Positions 11,005 through 22,482 of a DNA stretch of 64,000 nt are shown piece after piece. A program made the position numbers and the translations under genes. Numbering within the stretch: position 1 is the first letter of the stretch; each line of letters opens with the position of its first letter. The stretch lies in assembly GCA_026214975.1 (NCBI GenBank), contig CM047807.1, positions 62,971,824 to 63,035,823 on the forward strand, in the 5' to 3' direction. Under the pieces are notes generated by a model, which was given only the letters and a program-made list of their open reading frames with translations, was not told the DNA's origin and did not search any database. This DNA is from Gentiana macrophylla. Its lineage: Eukaryota; Streptophyta; Magnoliopsida; Gentianales; Gentianaceae.

Positions 11005-11304
11005 AAAATAGTCATCATTTAGCTTCTTTGGATCTTTTGCTCCACCGCAAAGAAGATTTCAAGGCATCGCCGGTGAAAAAATTTGTTATCTCATCAGAAT
11101 CGGTTCATCTTGAAGGAGCGTCTTCAACACCGTCTTCATAAGTCGCACACGAGTCCCTCATAAACCCATGTTGGTTCGTGTTTTGGTCGTTCTCAACTCT
11201 ACAAATAATAAGGGAATTGTTGGGTTGTTAAAATCACCTGGTGAGTAAATTTGGGGGTTGGATGCTACACCGACTAAGGTGGTGGGGAGGCGAGCAGGAG
11301 GGTT

Positions 11305-12788
11305 ATGTCCGATGGGGCTGATGCCAGATATGACCTCACGCTTGACATGCGGGCTTACATAAGAGAGAGGAGCCGAGCTCGCGAAATACAAGAGGCGGCA
11401 CTCAGGAAAAACAAGAGGAAATGTATCATTGGGGTTTCTCATCCGAATGATGTACATGAGGCCGTTTCAGCAGGGGGAGCACCCCCACAGCAAAGTTCTT
11501 ACACAATAGCTCTTCAATAACCCATGGAGTATGTTGAGGAAAAACGTGTGGGCAACATGCTACTCATTGCATTGGAGGTCTACCTCCCAACCCATCCGTA
11601 AGTTTATTTCCTCCCTACCCGCACCAATGAAGTACAACCCACTCCGAATCCGCAAAAAACAAATCAACCTCAAGTGGATAGAAAGAGAAGAGAGTAGTCA
11701 TGGCACTTCACAACCTAAAGTGGGAAGGAAATCAATTTTGATTCGCCCAGGCCCGTGGTCAACGATCGCGGTGCAGCCCCGGGCGACCTCAAAACCCTCG
11801 GCAAGTCCGTACCCACATAGAGGCACAAGGAGAGTCACATGCCGAGGAAAGTTATACCCTACTCCCAACTATTCTAGAAAACCGGGATGAGATGGGGATA
11901 ATGAGGAAATAGATAGAAGAGCTGCAAAAGGGTACGGCGAGAGCAAAGGTTTACCCGACTTAGGGCACCAGTGCCTTTCATCCTAACATCTTGAAAGCGG
12001 CTCCTAGAGGCCGTAAACATTGCCCAAATTTCACCAACTATCATGGAACCACGGATCCTTTAGATTGGATTTTATCTTTCCGAAGTAGGATCAGTTTGTG
12101 CATGACTAGTAGCGAGGCATGGTGAATAGCTTTTGTGGGGTCGATGCAAGATAGAAGCAGATTTCTGGAGGTGAGAATGAGGTCCAAAGAGAGGAAAAAT
12201 GAGGGTACCCGCAGCTATTATGAGCAGTTTTAGAAAGTCTATAAGTTGCCAAGGGGTTTAGCGGACAATGTTGTGATGAGCAGTTTCGAAACGGGGCGGA
12301 ATCCCGGCTATCTGAAACCCTATTTCGCTCTAATGCCACCCTCAAACTTACAAGAGATGTTGAGTTTGACAAGAAAGTATAGAGCAACTATAGGAAATGA
12401 AGGAACGTATTTGTCCAACAAGGGCAAACAAAGGATTGAGCGTAGTCCGCCCAGAGATAGCTGCAAAAATCGTGATAGTGATGTTAAAAAGCCGGAGAGG
12501 TTTAAGGAAGAGCACTTAACACCTCTCAGAATCTCATACACCCAGATGCTCAATGAGATAAGGGACGAACTCCCTGAACCTTACCCTATGGTCACAGATG
12601 CACGCCACGATACAACCAAATATTGTGGGTACCATAGGGTTAAAGGTCATACCACCGACAAGTGCATGCAATTCAAAAGTGCGATTGAAAAATTACTCGA
12701 TCGTGGCAACCACGATCACTACAAGAGAGATGCTGGAGGGCCGGACATGAAAGATCAACAAGCCCACCAGTACGATAGGAAGATCTAA
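11305..12788 (+). pseudogene. gag of A, broken
   Basis: Fragments of the Gag frame are spread over three frames. The Gag core begins near 12030 (NYHGTTDPLDWILSF, the usual Y-G-TDP start of the retrotransposon Gag domain) and has a stop near 12230. The 180-codon tail (12246-12788) ends with a zinc-knuckle-like segment, YCGYHRVKGHTTDKC, at 12621-12665, as in Tat Gag proteins. Part of the Gag core between the two seems to be missing. Upstream frames from 11305 are charged and low-complexity, perhaps the Gag N-terminus. Role: structural capsid protein binding element RNA. Confidence 0.7.
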
Positions 12789-12927
12789 ATGATCACGGAA
12801 TCTTCTCCTAGAAACAATCAAATCAAAAGCCACGTAGGCTCTATAAACAAACACGTGGAAAAACCACGGCATCGCTGCGTGGGAATGAGAAACCCCTTGC
12901 TTTTACCCGGCTTAGCTGGTAACTTCC

Positions 12928-13718
12928 ATGAATGTAGAAGACATGTGTCTTTACGTGTTGGTGGTGATCAATCAGGCATGCGTCAACTTGGTAATAATCG
13001 ATACGGGAGCATGTCGAGACATTTTATATTACAACTGCTTCAAAGAGCTAGGGTTCGCTGACTCCAATCTGAGGCCGCGTAATAGCACCCTTGAGGGCTT
13101 CACTAATCACAGAATACAGGTCAAAGAGGCCATCGACTTAGATGTGAAAATGGGAGATTATGCACCCTTCCGAACAGAAAAGGTAACTTTCTTATGGTCG
13201 ATCTCCAGTCAAATTACAACATCATAATCAGAACGCCAACATTAAAGCAATTTCAAAAGGTCACTTCTATCCCGCATCAGCGGGCAAAGTTTTACGTCGG
13301 GGGCAGGATCGGAACGTCGATCAACGAACGCACAACCTTCCTCACCTATATTCATAAGATGAGGATGGGAAATAAGAAAGCTCGCATCGTGCAGCCTGAG
13401 GATATGGAAAACATAAACATGATCCAGGTGGTAGGAGAACCTCTACCCTCCAAAGTGGAGTGTGAGACTTTGCAAGTCAGGGATGAGCCCGACTTCACAT
13501 CGGAGGATGAATTGGTCGAGGTAGTCATTAACGACGAATACCCCGGCCAGAAGATCAAGATAGGGGCTCGGCTGAGTCTCTCTGAGAAAGAAATTTTGAC
13601 TAAATTGCTCATGAAAAACCTAGATGCATTTGCTTGGGTGGTTACGGACATGGGAGGAGTTGAGGCCGACGTCGCCCTCCATCTTCTCAGCATCGACTCT
13701 ACTTTTAAAGCAATATAG
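12928..13718 (+). pseudogene. Aspartic protease and linker of A
   Basis: The frame 12928-13227 has the active site IDTGA at residue 25 (Asp codon at 13000), followed by DILYYNCFKELGF and TLEGF, matching retropepsins of Tat elements (IDTGSSADILY, LVGFAG). A frameshift near 13200 moves to 13194-13718, which continues with the YNxIxRTPTLKQF segment (YNAILGRPTL in relatives) and the linker leading to RT. Cleaves the Gag-Pol polyprotein in intact elements. Confidence 0.75.
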
Positions 13719-14470
13719 CAGCGAGCACGGAAATTCACAACCTAAAAAAGAGGCTGCGGTTAGGATAGAGGTCGGAAAGCTTCTTCAAGTTGGAATCATA
13801 AAGGAGCTAGGTTATTCCACATGGTTGGCAAATGTGGTGATGGTGAAAAAACACAATGGCAAGTGGAGAATGTGCGTCGATTTCACGGACATCAACAAAG
13901 CATGTCCAAAAGATCCTTATCAACTTCTAAGGATTGATCAGTTAGTTGATTCTATTGCCGGGTTCGAAACTTTGAGGTTCTTGGATGCATAATTGGGGTA
14001 TCATCCGCACGGATGGTCGAGTTCGATAAAGAAAAAACTCGCTTTTAGAGTTGCTTTGGGGCCTATACTACTACGAGATGATGCCCTTCAGTCGAAAGAA
14101 TAGTTCGACTTATCGAGGATAGTCAACAAAATTTTCAATTCGCAGAGATAGGCAAGAACATGGAGGCTTACACAGCACGATATAGTCGTCAAATCTAAAG
14201 GTGACGGTCATGCCGTCGACCTCCAGGAAACTTTCGATAATGTCCGCAAGCATTCAATGAAGCTCAATCCGGCCAAATGTACATTTGGTGTCCAGGCAGG
14301 CATGTTTCTTGGGTTTATGGTTAGTCGTCGTGGCATCAAGGCTAATCTATAAAAAATACAGGCTTTGCTCGACATGTAAGAGCCCACGACCATCAAGGAA
14401 GTTCAGAGGCTCAACGGCAGAATCATAGAATTGGGTCGTTTGATCTCTAAATCAGCGGAAAAATGTCTCC
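13560..14470 (+). pseudogene. Reverse transcriptase of A, heavily damaged
   Basis: Motifs appear in order across frames: a segment before RT (LMKNLDAFAWVVTDM), an N-terminal part with GIIKELGYSTWLANVVMVKK and MCVDFTDINKACPKDPY, then FLDA at 13981. After a stop the palm is scrambled: the MPFG motif is only partly visible (near 14085), and the YVDD box is lost through an internal deletion near 14170. The thumb resumes with LNPAKCTFGVQAG and two stops (near 14350 and 14380). Inactive. Confidence 0.8.
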
Positions 14471-15420
14471 CCTTCTTCAAAATACTCAAAAGTGACAAGG
14501 CCTTCTCATGGAACGCAGAGTGCTTGCAGGCTTTTCAAGCATTGAAGGAGTATCTAGGGAAGCCACATCTTTTGGTTAGCCCTATAGAAGGAGATGTTTT
14601 TTTTTTGTACTTGATGGCCTCGGACTGGGCTGTTGCCGCCGTTCTTGTCAAGGAGGCCGGAACCCATCAAAATCCCATTTATTATGTAAGCAAGGCTCTC
14701 AGTCCGGTGGAGAGTCGCTATTTTAATGCTGAAAAGTTTGCCTACTTGCTTTTTATCGCTGCCTGCAAACTCAGGGGCTACATTACTTCCCACAATATAA
14801 TTTTCTTAACGGATAGCCCAATGCGCCAAATACTACATAAGCCAGACCTTTCAGGTCGTCTGCTCCGATGGACTATCGAAATCACTGAGTTCGATATTCG
14901 GTATCAACCCAGGAAGGCTATCAAAGCTCAAGCTCTGCCGGATTTTATTGTTGAGACATGTTTCAGCTTGCCACAGCCAAGTTCGCCTGTACCACTTATG
15001 CCCACATCGGCCCCGAATAAACCCGATCGATGCTGGCAATTATATGTTGATGGAGCGTCAAGTCGAAACGGTTGTGGGGCCGGTGTTATATTAATGGAGC
15101 CCGGGACAATAGAGGAAATCGAAAAAGCTCTAAGCTTCGAGTTCCCTGCAACGAATAATCAAGCCGAGTATGAAGTAGTTCTAGCCGGACTTAAACTCGC
15201 AAAGGAGCTAAATGTTGAAATTGTTGAAGTCTACTGTGATTCTCAGCTCATCGTCAACCAAATCTCATGGGACAATGAGACGCGTTGCGGCTTCGTCGAA
15301 ATATACGGTGAGATTGTCTGACGATTGAGAGCTGACTTCAACTATTGTGAGTTCATCAGAGTTCGAAGAGAGGGTAACGAGCGAGCAGATTATCTCTTTA
15401 AGCTATCTTTGGAGGAGGAA
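14431..15420 (+). pseudogene. RNase H plus archaeal-like second RNase H of A
   Basis: A 296-codon open frame (14431-15321) plus a short continuation. Residues 1-50 are the RT thumb end; about 60-175 are the usual retroviral-type RNase H of gypsy elements (LTDSPMRQILHKPDLSGRL, KAQALPDFIVE). From about residue 205 a second RNase H begins: YVDGASSRNGCGAGV with the first Asp, TNNQAEYEVVLAGL with Glu, VYCDSQLIV with Asp, and after a stop the ERADYLFKLS end with the last Asp. This dual RNase H is diagnostic of the Tat clade. It is the best-kept pol part of A. Confidence 0.85.
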
Positions 15421-16754
15421 ATTGCGGATCCTTCAATAATGATAGAGTATCTTGCTGTACCCACCGTCGAAATAATAGAAATCATGGAGATCAATGCACC
15501 AACACCGACTCCATGCTGGATTGACGAAATTCAAGCGTACATAGAATTAGGCACCTTGCCCGCTGAGGCAGATAAATCTCACACACTCAGAAAAAGAGCG
15601 GCCAGGTATGTTATAAATGACGGAACGCTTTACAGGAGGTCCTCCACAAAGCCTTTGTTACGATGTATCCGAGAGGAGGAAAGCAAGAAATTACTTATCA
15701 AACTTCACCAATGAGTGTGTGGGGGCCATCCCGCTAGTCGCTCCTTGGCTCAGAAGGTTATCACAGAGGGGTATTATTGGCCGACAATCCTTAAGGATTC
15801 GGAGAAACTAGTCGAGAATGTCCGAGTGCAAAAACATGCGGATATCCCAAGGATACCGTCGGTCACGCAGAGCATTTTGGTCGCACCTTGGCCTTTCGAC
15901 ATGTGGGGACTCGACCTATCGGACAATTCCCGCGCCAGGATGGGGCGGGTGCAAAGTTATCATAGTAGTGTGGATTATTTCACAAAATTGATCGAGGCCA
16001 AGCCTATTGTCAAGATAGGAGCAAAAGATGTGGGTTACTTCTTACACGACCAGATATGGTCTCGTTTTGGCATCCCTTAGCGGTGGTGTCGGACCACGGG
16101 CCACGGTTTATAAAAGAGTTCTCAAATTTTTGTGAGGAATTCAAAGTCAAGCACCGACAATCTTCCGTGTCTTATCCCAGTGGCAATGGCCAAGCTAAGG
16201 CCGGCAAGAAATAGATAATTAAGATGTTCAAAAAAAGAGCATGAGTGAGAAGGCTAAAGCAGGCATTTGGGTCGATGAGTTGCCCACCATATTATGGGAA
16301 CTCCATACAACAATCAAAACACCCACCGGAGAAACACCGTTTACTCACTCACTACGGATCGGAGGCCATGACTCGATTGAAATGGCGCTCCCAAGTATCG
16401 GGGTGGCCAGATACGATCCAAATGGACAATGTACTAAATAGGAAGATCTACCTAGATCTCACTGAGGAGAAAAGGTTGGCAACAAACCATCGGCTGGTGA
16501 ATTACAAATAGATCGCTAAGCGACAGCACGACAAACAAATTCGTGACCATTCCTTCAAGGTCAGTGACTTTGTCCTTCGAAATAGAAAAGTCACTGAACT
16601 GGAGCCCGACAAAGGCATGCTTTCGGGGAACTGGGAAGGCCCTTATCAGGTCACCAGGGAAATCAAAAAAGGGACTTATATTTGCAGAAATCAACAGGGT
16701 TTCGAACTCAATAGGCCTTGGCATGCGGACAACCTAAAAAGGTACTACATGTAA
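15325..16754 (+). pseudogene. Integrase and pol end of A, broken
   Basis: The start lies in a frame shared with the end of RNase H. The zinc-binding part keeps its His pair (HQ, then a stop, then GGHPASRSLAQKV), but the Cys pair before QKHA is lost. The catalytic core shows WGLDL and VDYFTKLIEAKP, then breaks at 16078; pieces of the D-D-E core follow in other frames. The C-terminal domain is readable at 16543-16754, ending in RPWHADNLKRYYM and a stop, as in Tat pol ends. Not functional. Confidence 0.8.
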
Positions 16755-17767
16755 TAATCTGTTAAGGTTATGGCTATCCTCTCGTTTACGACATGAGTGG
16801 TTAGGCTTTATTACTTGCTTGTAATCTTCACTCATCTAGCGGGATGAGTCGAACTTAATAAAATCCGATTTTATGTTTATCTTTTAGAATACACGTTATC
16901 GTGTGCTTCAAATGTGTCCGCTATGCATATAAGAGTGGTTTTTTCGACAAAATTTTCATCAAGGACTTTAGATTCGTCGTAGACGTGTTAAAAACGGGGG
17001 GCAATATGTGGGAAAATTTCAAACAAACGCGATTAGAAGAGTTACATACCCGCTAGTTCATGACTCCGACCTTCATTTGAAACAAGGGGGACCTCTGAGG
17101 AATTTTTACGCTGCAATCGGGCAGTTATTTCAGAGAGGTCCGGTCGTCTTTTCAATTGTAATGTGCCGCTTTGTTTCAGTTAAGTTCATCCATTCTTTCC
17201 CGAAGCAAGGGTGCAGGACTCCGGAAATTTTTTTACTAGCACTCTTTCAGGATGGTCACATCAATGTTCGACCCTGAATCTCATCTCAAACAAGGAGGCC
17301 ACCCCCTAGAAAATTCAAGCATGCGAGAGAGCAGTTATTTGAGATCAGATTCAAGGGAAAATTTCCACCCCATGATCGGACAGCTTTGATGTACTTATTT
17401 CAGATAAGCCTTTCGTGTTCGACTTTGCATCTTATCTCAAACAAGGGGGACCAAGGGATACGGCCACAATCTCGGACTCGATATACGCAATAAATCCATA
17501 CAAAATCTGAGATATAATAGCAAAGTGAAAAAAACTTCATACATTCAGAACATTATAGAAATGTTATTAGAAGTAAGAGCGAAACGCGAACTGAAGAAAA
17601 AGTTATACAAATGCGGAATCAAAAAGTTGTTACATCAAAATATTGTTTTTACAAAATAAGAATCAGCAAATTCAAGAGTCTTCAGGCCGCATGTTATCGT
17701 CGCCAACGTTCTCGGCTTGAAGGGAAGGATGCATTAGATTATCAGCATTTGTGCCCGACTCATTATG
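16755..17767 (+). other. Spacer after pol with three PPT-like purine motifs
   Basis: No plus-strand gene. Three copies of tctcaaacaaggggga-like sequence (17081-17092, 17286-17300, 17437-17452) each follow a ttcgac-tt-cat segment, so this may be a decayed tandem repeat of 150-200 bp. The region 17767-17540 would be the 3' untranslated part of the minus-strand gene. Confidence 0.5.
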
Positions 17768-18530
17768 CTATGTTTGCTCGACGTATAAGGCCTCTTCCTC
17801 AGCCGGGCTCTGGGTGGCATGGAGCAATAACTCCCGCAGGTTCTCCTCATTGATGGGGGGTGCCTCCCAACCCTCAGCGTAGGTTTGCAGTTCGATATCC
17901 GAGAAGGTAATCTGCAGATGGAAACCCCTCAAGTGGTTGGAAAAGTGACCGGTAAGTATCCAATCTCGTAAGGTCCCGAGATCCGGAACTTCGCCACCTC
18001 GGGCCCACACATACCTGGAGATATGATTAAAGCCTTGATCATATCCTATGAGGAAGTTATCAGCCGCATCATCTTTTCTGGTAGCCTCAATCTGGGCCTC
18101 GACTCGGGAACTCAGCTACTCCAGCTGTCTCTTCAGACCAACGGTTACCTCTTGCTTGGCTTCCCAGTGAGCTTTCGGCTCATCAACCCGCTGTTGCATC
18201 TCTTTCATAGACTGAGCATCCAATCTATCTTTATCCCCAAGCTCGGTATTTATCTTCTCTAGATGATCAAAGTTCTTCTGAGCCTCTCGCTGTGCCTTCC
18301 TCGCCTCACCAAGATGCTTCTTCCGACCGTCATTTTTAGGTACCTTCTTCTTTAGTTCATCGACCTCAACCAACTACTTCTTTAGTTTGGCATTTTGAGC
18401 TTCAGCAGCACTAAGTCGGACTCGCAGATCGTCCCCAACCACTTTGGTGGCGTAAAGCCTGGGTGGCATCTGAACTCGATGCTATTAATCTCCTATAATC
18501 ATTTATGAACTACAATAGGCCAGTACCGAC

Positions 18531-18618
18531 CTGCCAAAGAGGAATTGAGCGGAGTTAGACAGGACTTCAGAATTAAAAAGAAAGAAATAGAAAAAGCACA
18601 TAGCAGGTAGGCGTTTAC
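18531..18618 (-). other. Candidate intron of the antisense gene (88 bp)
   Basis: Donor gtaaac at 18618 and acceptor ttggcag ending at 18531, with a T-rich stretch before the acceptor. It lies between two coding fragments. Inferred from sequence only. Confidence 0.5.
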
Positions 18619-19258
18619 CGTGCTCACCATGGTGCTATATAAACCCCACAGGTTTTCAATATTTTTAAGAAAGGTGCGGTGAGGATCGGTCTGATCAGCC
18701 AGAATGATCCGGTTCGCAATGCCCCGGCCGATCTCCAGCTGAATTTGGTTAGGGAGGCTTCATCTTAAATGCCTCAGCGAAATTGTCATCGCCTTAGACT
18801 TGTCGAAAGGTTGTTGGAGCATAAACTCCTTATCTAACCAGATCGCGGGTGACCTCGGGCCCAACAGCACACCAAAGCAAAAAGCACCATTGACCTCGTG
18901 CTCACCGAGAATTACGTATCGTCTAAAGATTTGCCTTTGTCAGAGGGTTTGTCCTTATCAGCACCATCTTTTCCTTGAACATCAGCGGCTTTGGATTTTT
19001 TGGGTGGGGGAGCATCCTGCTCACTAGAAAGGTCAATCTCCTTGACGAGAGCTCTTTTCTTCTTATCTCCCGCAGGGGGCTTAGTCAAGACGGATTGCTT
19101 CAAAGTCCTGCCCTCTGGCGCTTTACCCGCTGGTTGCTTAGCTGGCGGCTGTGTCATTTTCCCGACTAGGGATCCATAAGATCCTGCCGCTCTATTCTCC
19201 TCACCCACTATCTTTCTAGTACCCAGAGAGATCCGTTGGGCTAAGGCGTCCATGGTAC

Positions 19259-19341
19259 CTACAAAGAACAATATTTATAAAAAATGAGCAGAATAATCGA
19301 GAAAAATACAATAACGGAAAAAGTTCAACTGAAAATCATAC
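19259..19341 (-). other. Candidate intron of the antisense gene (83 bp)
   Basis: Donor gtatga at 19341 and acceptor ttctttgtag ending at 19259; AT-rich inside. It precedes the Lys/Pro-rich segment that continues at 19258. Confidence 0.5.
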
Positions 19342-20655
19342 TCGGTGTCCGGAATGAAGGATTGCCTTGACAAACTTTACACTGGGAAGGCATACATTTG
19401 CCGTGATGACACTCCCCATACAAATCGGGGTCGGTCGGCAATGGCTCAACCGCCATCAAGCGGTTTCCCGACACCGTCTCCGAAAGTCCGCCCTCCTAAG
19501 ATAGGGTTCGCTAACGTCTAAGAGCAGCCTCCAGTTGAAGGCGTGGGCTTTCTCCTATCATTTTCGGGTATACCCGAGTACCTCCTTCAGATCGGCTATA
19601 AACCCATCATTGGCGAACTGAGTTTTGATGTCCTTTAGATGATCAGTCTTTACAGAATTGATGGGGAGCTTTTCAAAAGGCCATCCTACATGGGACTCAA
19701 CTTTCATACACCTTTTGTCCCAGTCCCTCACATTATCTAGAAGATCAAACTTAAGTCATGGTCTCTCACTACTCGATCTGCTCTGGGGTTGAATCTGCCC
19801 GACACCACCCTTTCTGTTAAAACGATAGTAGTAAAGCAACGCCGCCATCAACGGCTCATGACCGCTCAACCGATAGATTATAATGAAGGACATCAACACC
19901 CAGACTACCCCTAGACTAACGTCGTATGGCATCACCTTCAGCTCATTCATGAATGTAACGAAGAATTGATCGGGGGTGACCTAAGTCCGTCAACCAAGTG
20001 ATCGTAACGCAACCACAAAAAATCCTCATCATCACGACCGCAAGTCCGTGACACATTCGTCGCACCCATACTAGCGAAGCGGTAATCTTCAGGATTGTCA
20101 AAGGTGGTTAGCGCCGAGGTATAATCAGTTCGGTCTCGAAACTCCTTCCATCGAGCTATAAGATTGACGTCATCACGCTTCTGTTCCGCCAATTCCATCT
20201 CAACAACAATTGATCTATTCTTAGGCGGCCTCTTCTTCTTCCCGGGCTCATCTGATACGACCGTTTTCTTATACACTCAGGCTTTCCTAGGCGCCGATGG
20301 TTTCTCAGACCCTCTGGTCCTCTTCGTTTCCACGGCTTCCTTGGGCATGGCGCTGTGAGTAGCGGCCCCGGAAGTCACTGTCTTTTGGATTCGGTTAACG
20401 AGGTCACTCAGCGATGTCTGATCTTGGTCTTCATCATTGACCTCACCCCCGGTTGTACCCTTGCCGATTTCTCCGGCCTTCTCATTGTCTTCCTCCGTGC
20501 CCGAGTCAGATTCGACCCCGACAGCTTCTGCTTCTTCGAGTAATTCCTCCTCACCGCTTGAGCTGGCCTCCTCCATGCTAACTTCCTCTGAGCCATAGCT
20601 TGTAGCGGCCCGAGTTTCTTCATCTGACTGTGACATTGTACGCTCTGAAGACATT

Positions 20656-21037
20656 CTTGAAAAGAAACAGGGCGAGGTGGATCAGTTTAATCACCCAAAT
20701 ATGGAAACCGGGCTGAAGTGAGAGTTATCGCACTCCGACACCTCACCCTTCTATTTTCCTTTAGCAGACAACCCAGAAAAACCCCCAAAGAACACAGAAA
20801 AGCATCAAGCAAAGCCAAACATTCAAATTAACACAGGCTACAATTTAGGCATTTATCTATTGATGGATTTATGGGAAAAAGGGCGCAAGCATATCGAAGC
20901 ACAAAGGGATGGATTTACAGGTCAATCATTAACGAAACCCTAAAAATCCTACACACAACTCCTTCCACATACGGCTTTTAGCAAAGGGGAAAAGCAAAAT
21001 AGAAGCAAAGAAGCAGTAAAAGCATTCAAAATCATAC
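20656..21037 (-). other. Candidate leader intron of the antisense gene (382 bp)
   Basis: Donor cag/gtatgat at 21037 and acceptor tttcttttcaag ending at 20656, one base before the ATG at 20654. The interior is T-rich, as in plant leader introns that boost expression of housekeeping genes. The exon would be about 21038-21130. Confidence 0.55.
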
Positions 21038-21158
21038 CTGATTAGTGAAATTGGGATGAAGGGTGCTGTCTTTAATCTGAAACTACTTGATTGCCGGAAA
21101 TAGCTTGCTTTGCGGAATAATTTTCAGAAAAGGAAAAGTGTGAAAGTGATGGGGAACC

Positions 21159-21170
21159 CTATATTTATAG
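21159..21170 (-). promoter_or_regulatory. TATA box of the antisense gene
   Basis: On the minus strand ctataaatatag stands about 500 bp upstream of the ATG at 20654 and about 120 bp upstream of the leader intron donor. It would start a transcript near 21130. No LTR is involved, so this is an internal promoter. Confidence 0.65.
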
Positions 21171-21180
21171 ACAAAAACTG

Positions 21181-21885
21181 AAGGGAAACGACGTTTGGGT
21201 TTTCAAAATTCAAACGCAATTTTTGCCAGGAACGGTTTTCGATTCTTCTTAGCCAATCAGAAGGCACGACGGTTCAAGTCAAATGTAACATCATTAACGT
21301 CAACCGGGGCGACGTTTTGCGAGCTGATGCGACCATTTCTACCTCAACTGCTCTGGCCCCAACTAGCGGCTTCAACTTCCTCTGGACGACGGCCTCCACA
21401 CCATATGCCTTACGGCCAGCTAAACCCGTTCGCTTCACAGCACGGTATCCAAGCCTGATAGAGCGTTATCGGCATCTAAGCATATCCGCAATATGCACAA
21501 AATACGATCGGTAATTAACTATGCGATACTAACACTGATTCAATCCTGATTAACAATATCGGCATATAAGCCCGCTCACCCCATGGTATGGCGTATAAAG
21601 CCAATACGCTACAAGGCACAACATCTCTCTGTAATTTGCAACAAAATTCAACACTGATTCAAGTAAGATTAACAGTATCTGCATATAAGCCCGCTCACCC
21701 TATGGTATGGCGTCTAAATCCTGTACGCTACAAGGCACAACATCTGTCAGTAATTTGCAACACAATTCAACACTTATCTAAGCCCGCTAGCTTTTATCAG
21801 CATCTCTGCCACAAACGACAACATCAGGGTAACTTATCTGCTTTTAAAACTCTACTCTCCGCCTCGGCGGGCACGCCAGGCACAG
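21181..21885 (+). repeat. Region upstream of the antisense gene, with 118-bp repeats
   Basis: Two full units at about 21548-21665 and 21666-21783 (gcatataagcccgctcacc, catggtatggcgt, acgctacaaggcacaacatc), plus a partial copy before and after. This is the upstream region of the minus-strand promoter, so the repeats could be its control elements or simply the usual repeats before the PPT. Confidence 0.65.
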
Positions 21886-21898
21886 AGTAGGGGGCCAT
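21886..21898 (+). other. Polypurine tract of A
   Basis: agtagggggccat lies directly before the 3' LTR start TGATATACCC. Confidence 0.75.
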
Positions 21899-22482
21899 TG
21901 ATATACCCGAACTGGATTGGGGCCCTATTCATCTTAGGCCTCCCTCCCCTTAGTCCGCAATCCGTCGTCGGATCCTACCTGCTGTTCGTAAGCCGGGTCT
22001 TGTCCGCTATCTGTAAGTCGGATCCTGTCCGCTGGCCGCAAGCCGGACCCCTCTACTATGTGTGATTTCTACCCATATCATTAAGATGACTTCAAGACAA
22101 GTCGAATATGAGTTTGACTTACAAAGGAGTCCGTTGTCCGCCATACTTATCCAGACAGCTGACCGGTCCACCTTTATTATCTTTATGATTATCTCTAATT
22201 ATATCCTTTTAATTGTTTTGTCATGAACAGTAGACCCACTTAGTCAACCGACTTTGTCCTAGCCTATATATATATGATAACAATGTAATAGAAAGAGGCT
22301 AGGAACTAATACAAATAAAGCTACTCTGTCAAATTGTCTAATCACTTGTGTTTACTCTCGTATTATTCCGACAGCCTTGTTCTTCATATCCGCCACCTTC
22401 TCCCCGGAGAAATCATACATACACAGCCATATATCCATGAAATATATCTGTTACCGCAAATCTGGTATTCATCACAATATCA
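21899..22482 (+). repeat. 3' LTR of A
   Basis: A 584-bp copy of the 5' LTR with a deletion near its start and a TATA box near 22264; it ends CAATATCA. The TSD ggatc follows at 22483-22487. Confidence 0.9.

Larger units (their letters stand above)
17768..20654 (-). pseudogene. Antisense accessory gene (aORF) of A
   Basis: On the minus strand, codons run from ATG at 20654 through an acidic, Ser/Glu-rich N-terminus (20654-20277) and, after one in-frame TGA at 20277-20279, a basic stretch KKKRPPKNR that could be a nuclear signal, to 19947. Then comes a segment with a VWVLMSFIIIYRLSGHEPLM core (19950-19756). It resembles the plant 'putative gypsy-type transposon' domain (Transposase_28, PF04195), in which an NGW-ILVAF-type helix leads into a short acidic turn. 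After a gap come a Lys/Pro-rich linker (19253-18912), a heptad-rich coiled coil (18373-18116) and a C-terminal piece (18010-17768). Three introns with GT/AG ends are proposed separately. The gene lies opposite to pol between pol and the 3' LTR, as the accessory genes of Grande and Retand do. One TGA and a frame break near 19950 mean it is probably a pseudogene or needs another splice form. Confidence 0.75.
10362..22482 (+). mobile_element. Ty3/gypsy Tat-type retrotransposon A, full length, 12.1 kb
   Basis: LTRs at 10362-10986 and 21899-22482 start TGATAT and end ATATCA, and the element is flanked by a perfect 5-bp duplication, GGATC. Order: LTR, PBS, gag, protease, RT, RNase H, second (archaeal-like) RNase H, integrase, a 5-kb 3' region with a minus-strand gene, PPT, LTR. 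The second RNase H and the antisense accessory gene are marks of the Tat clade (Retand, Grande, RIRE2 relatives). All pol domains are damaged, so it is not autonomous now. A truncated twin lies at 29538-30428. Confidence 0.92.
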
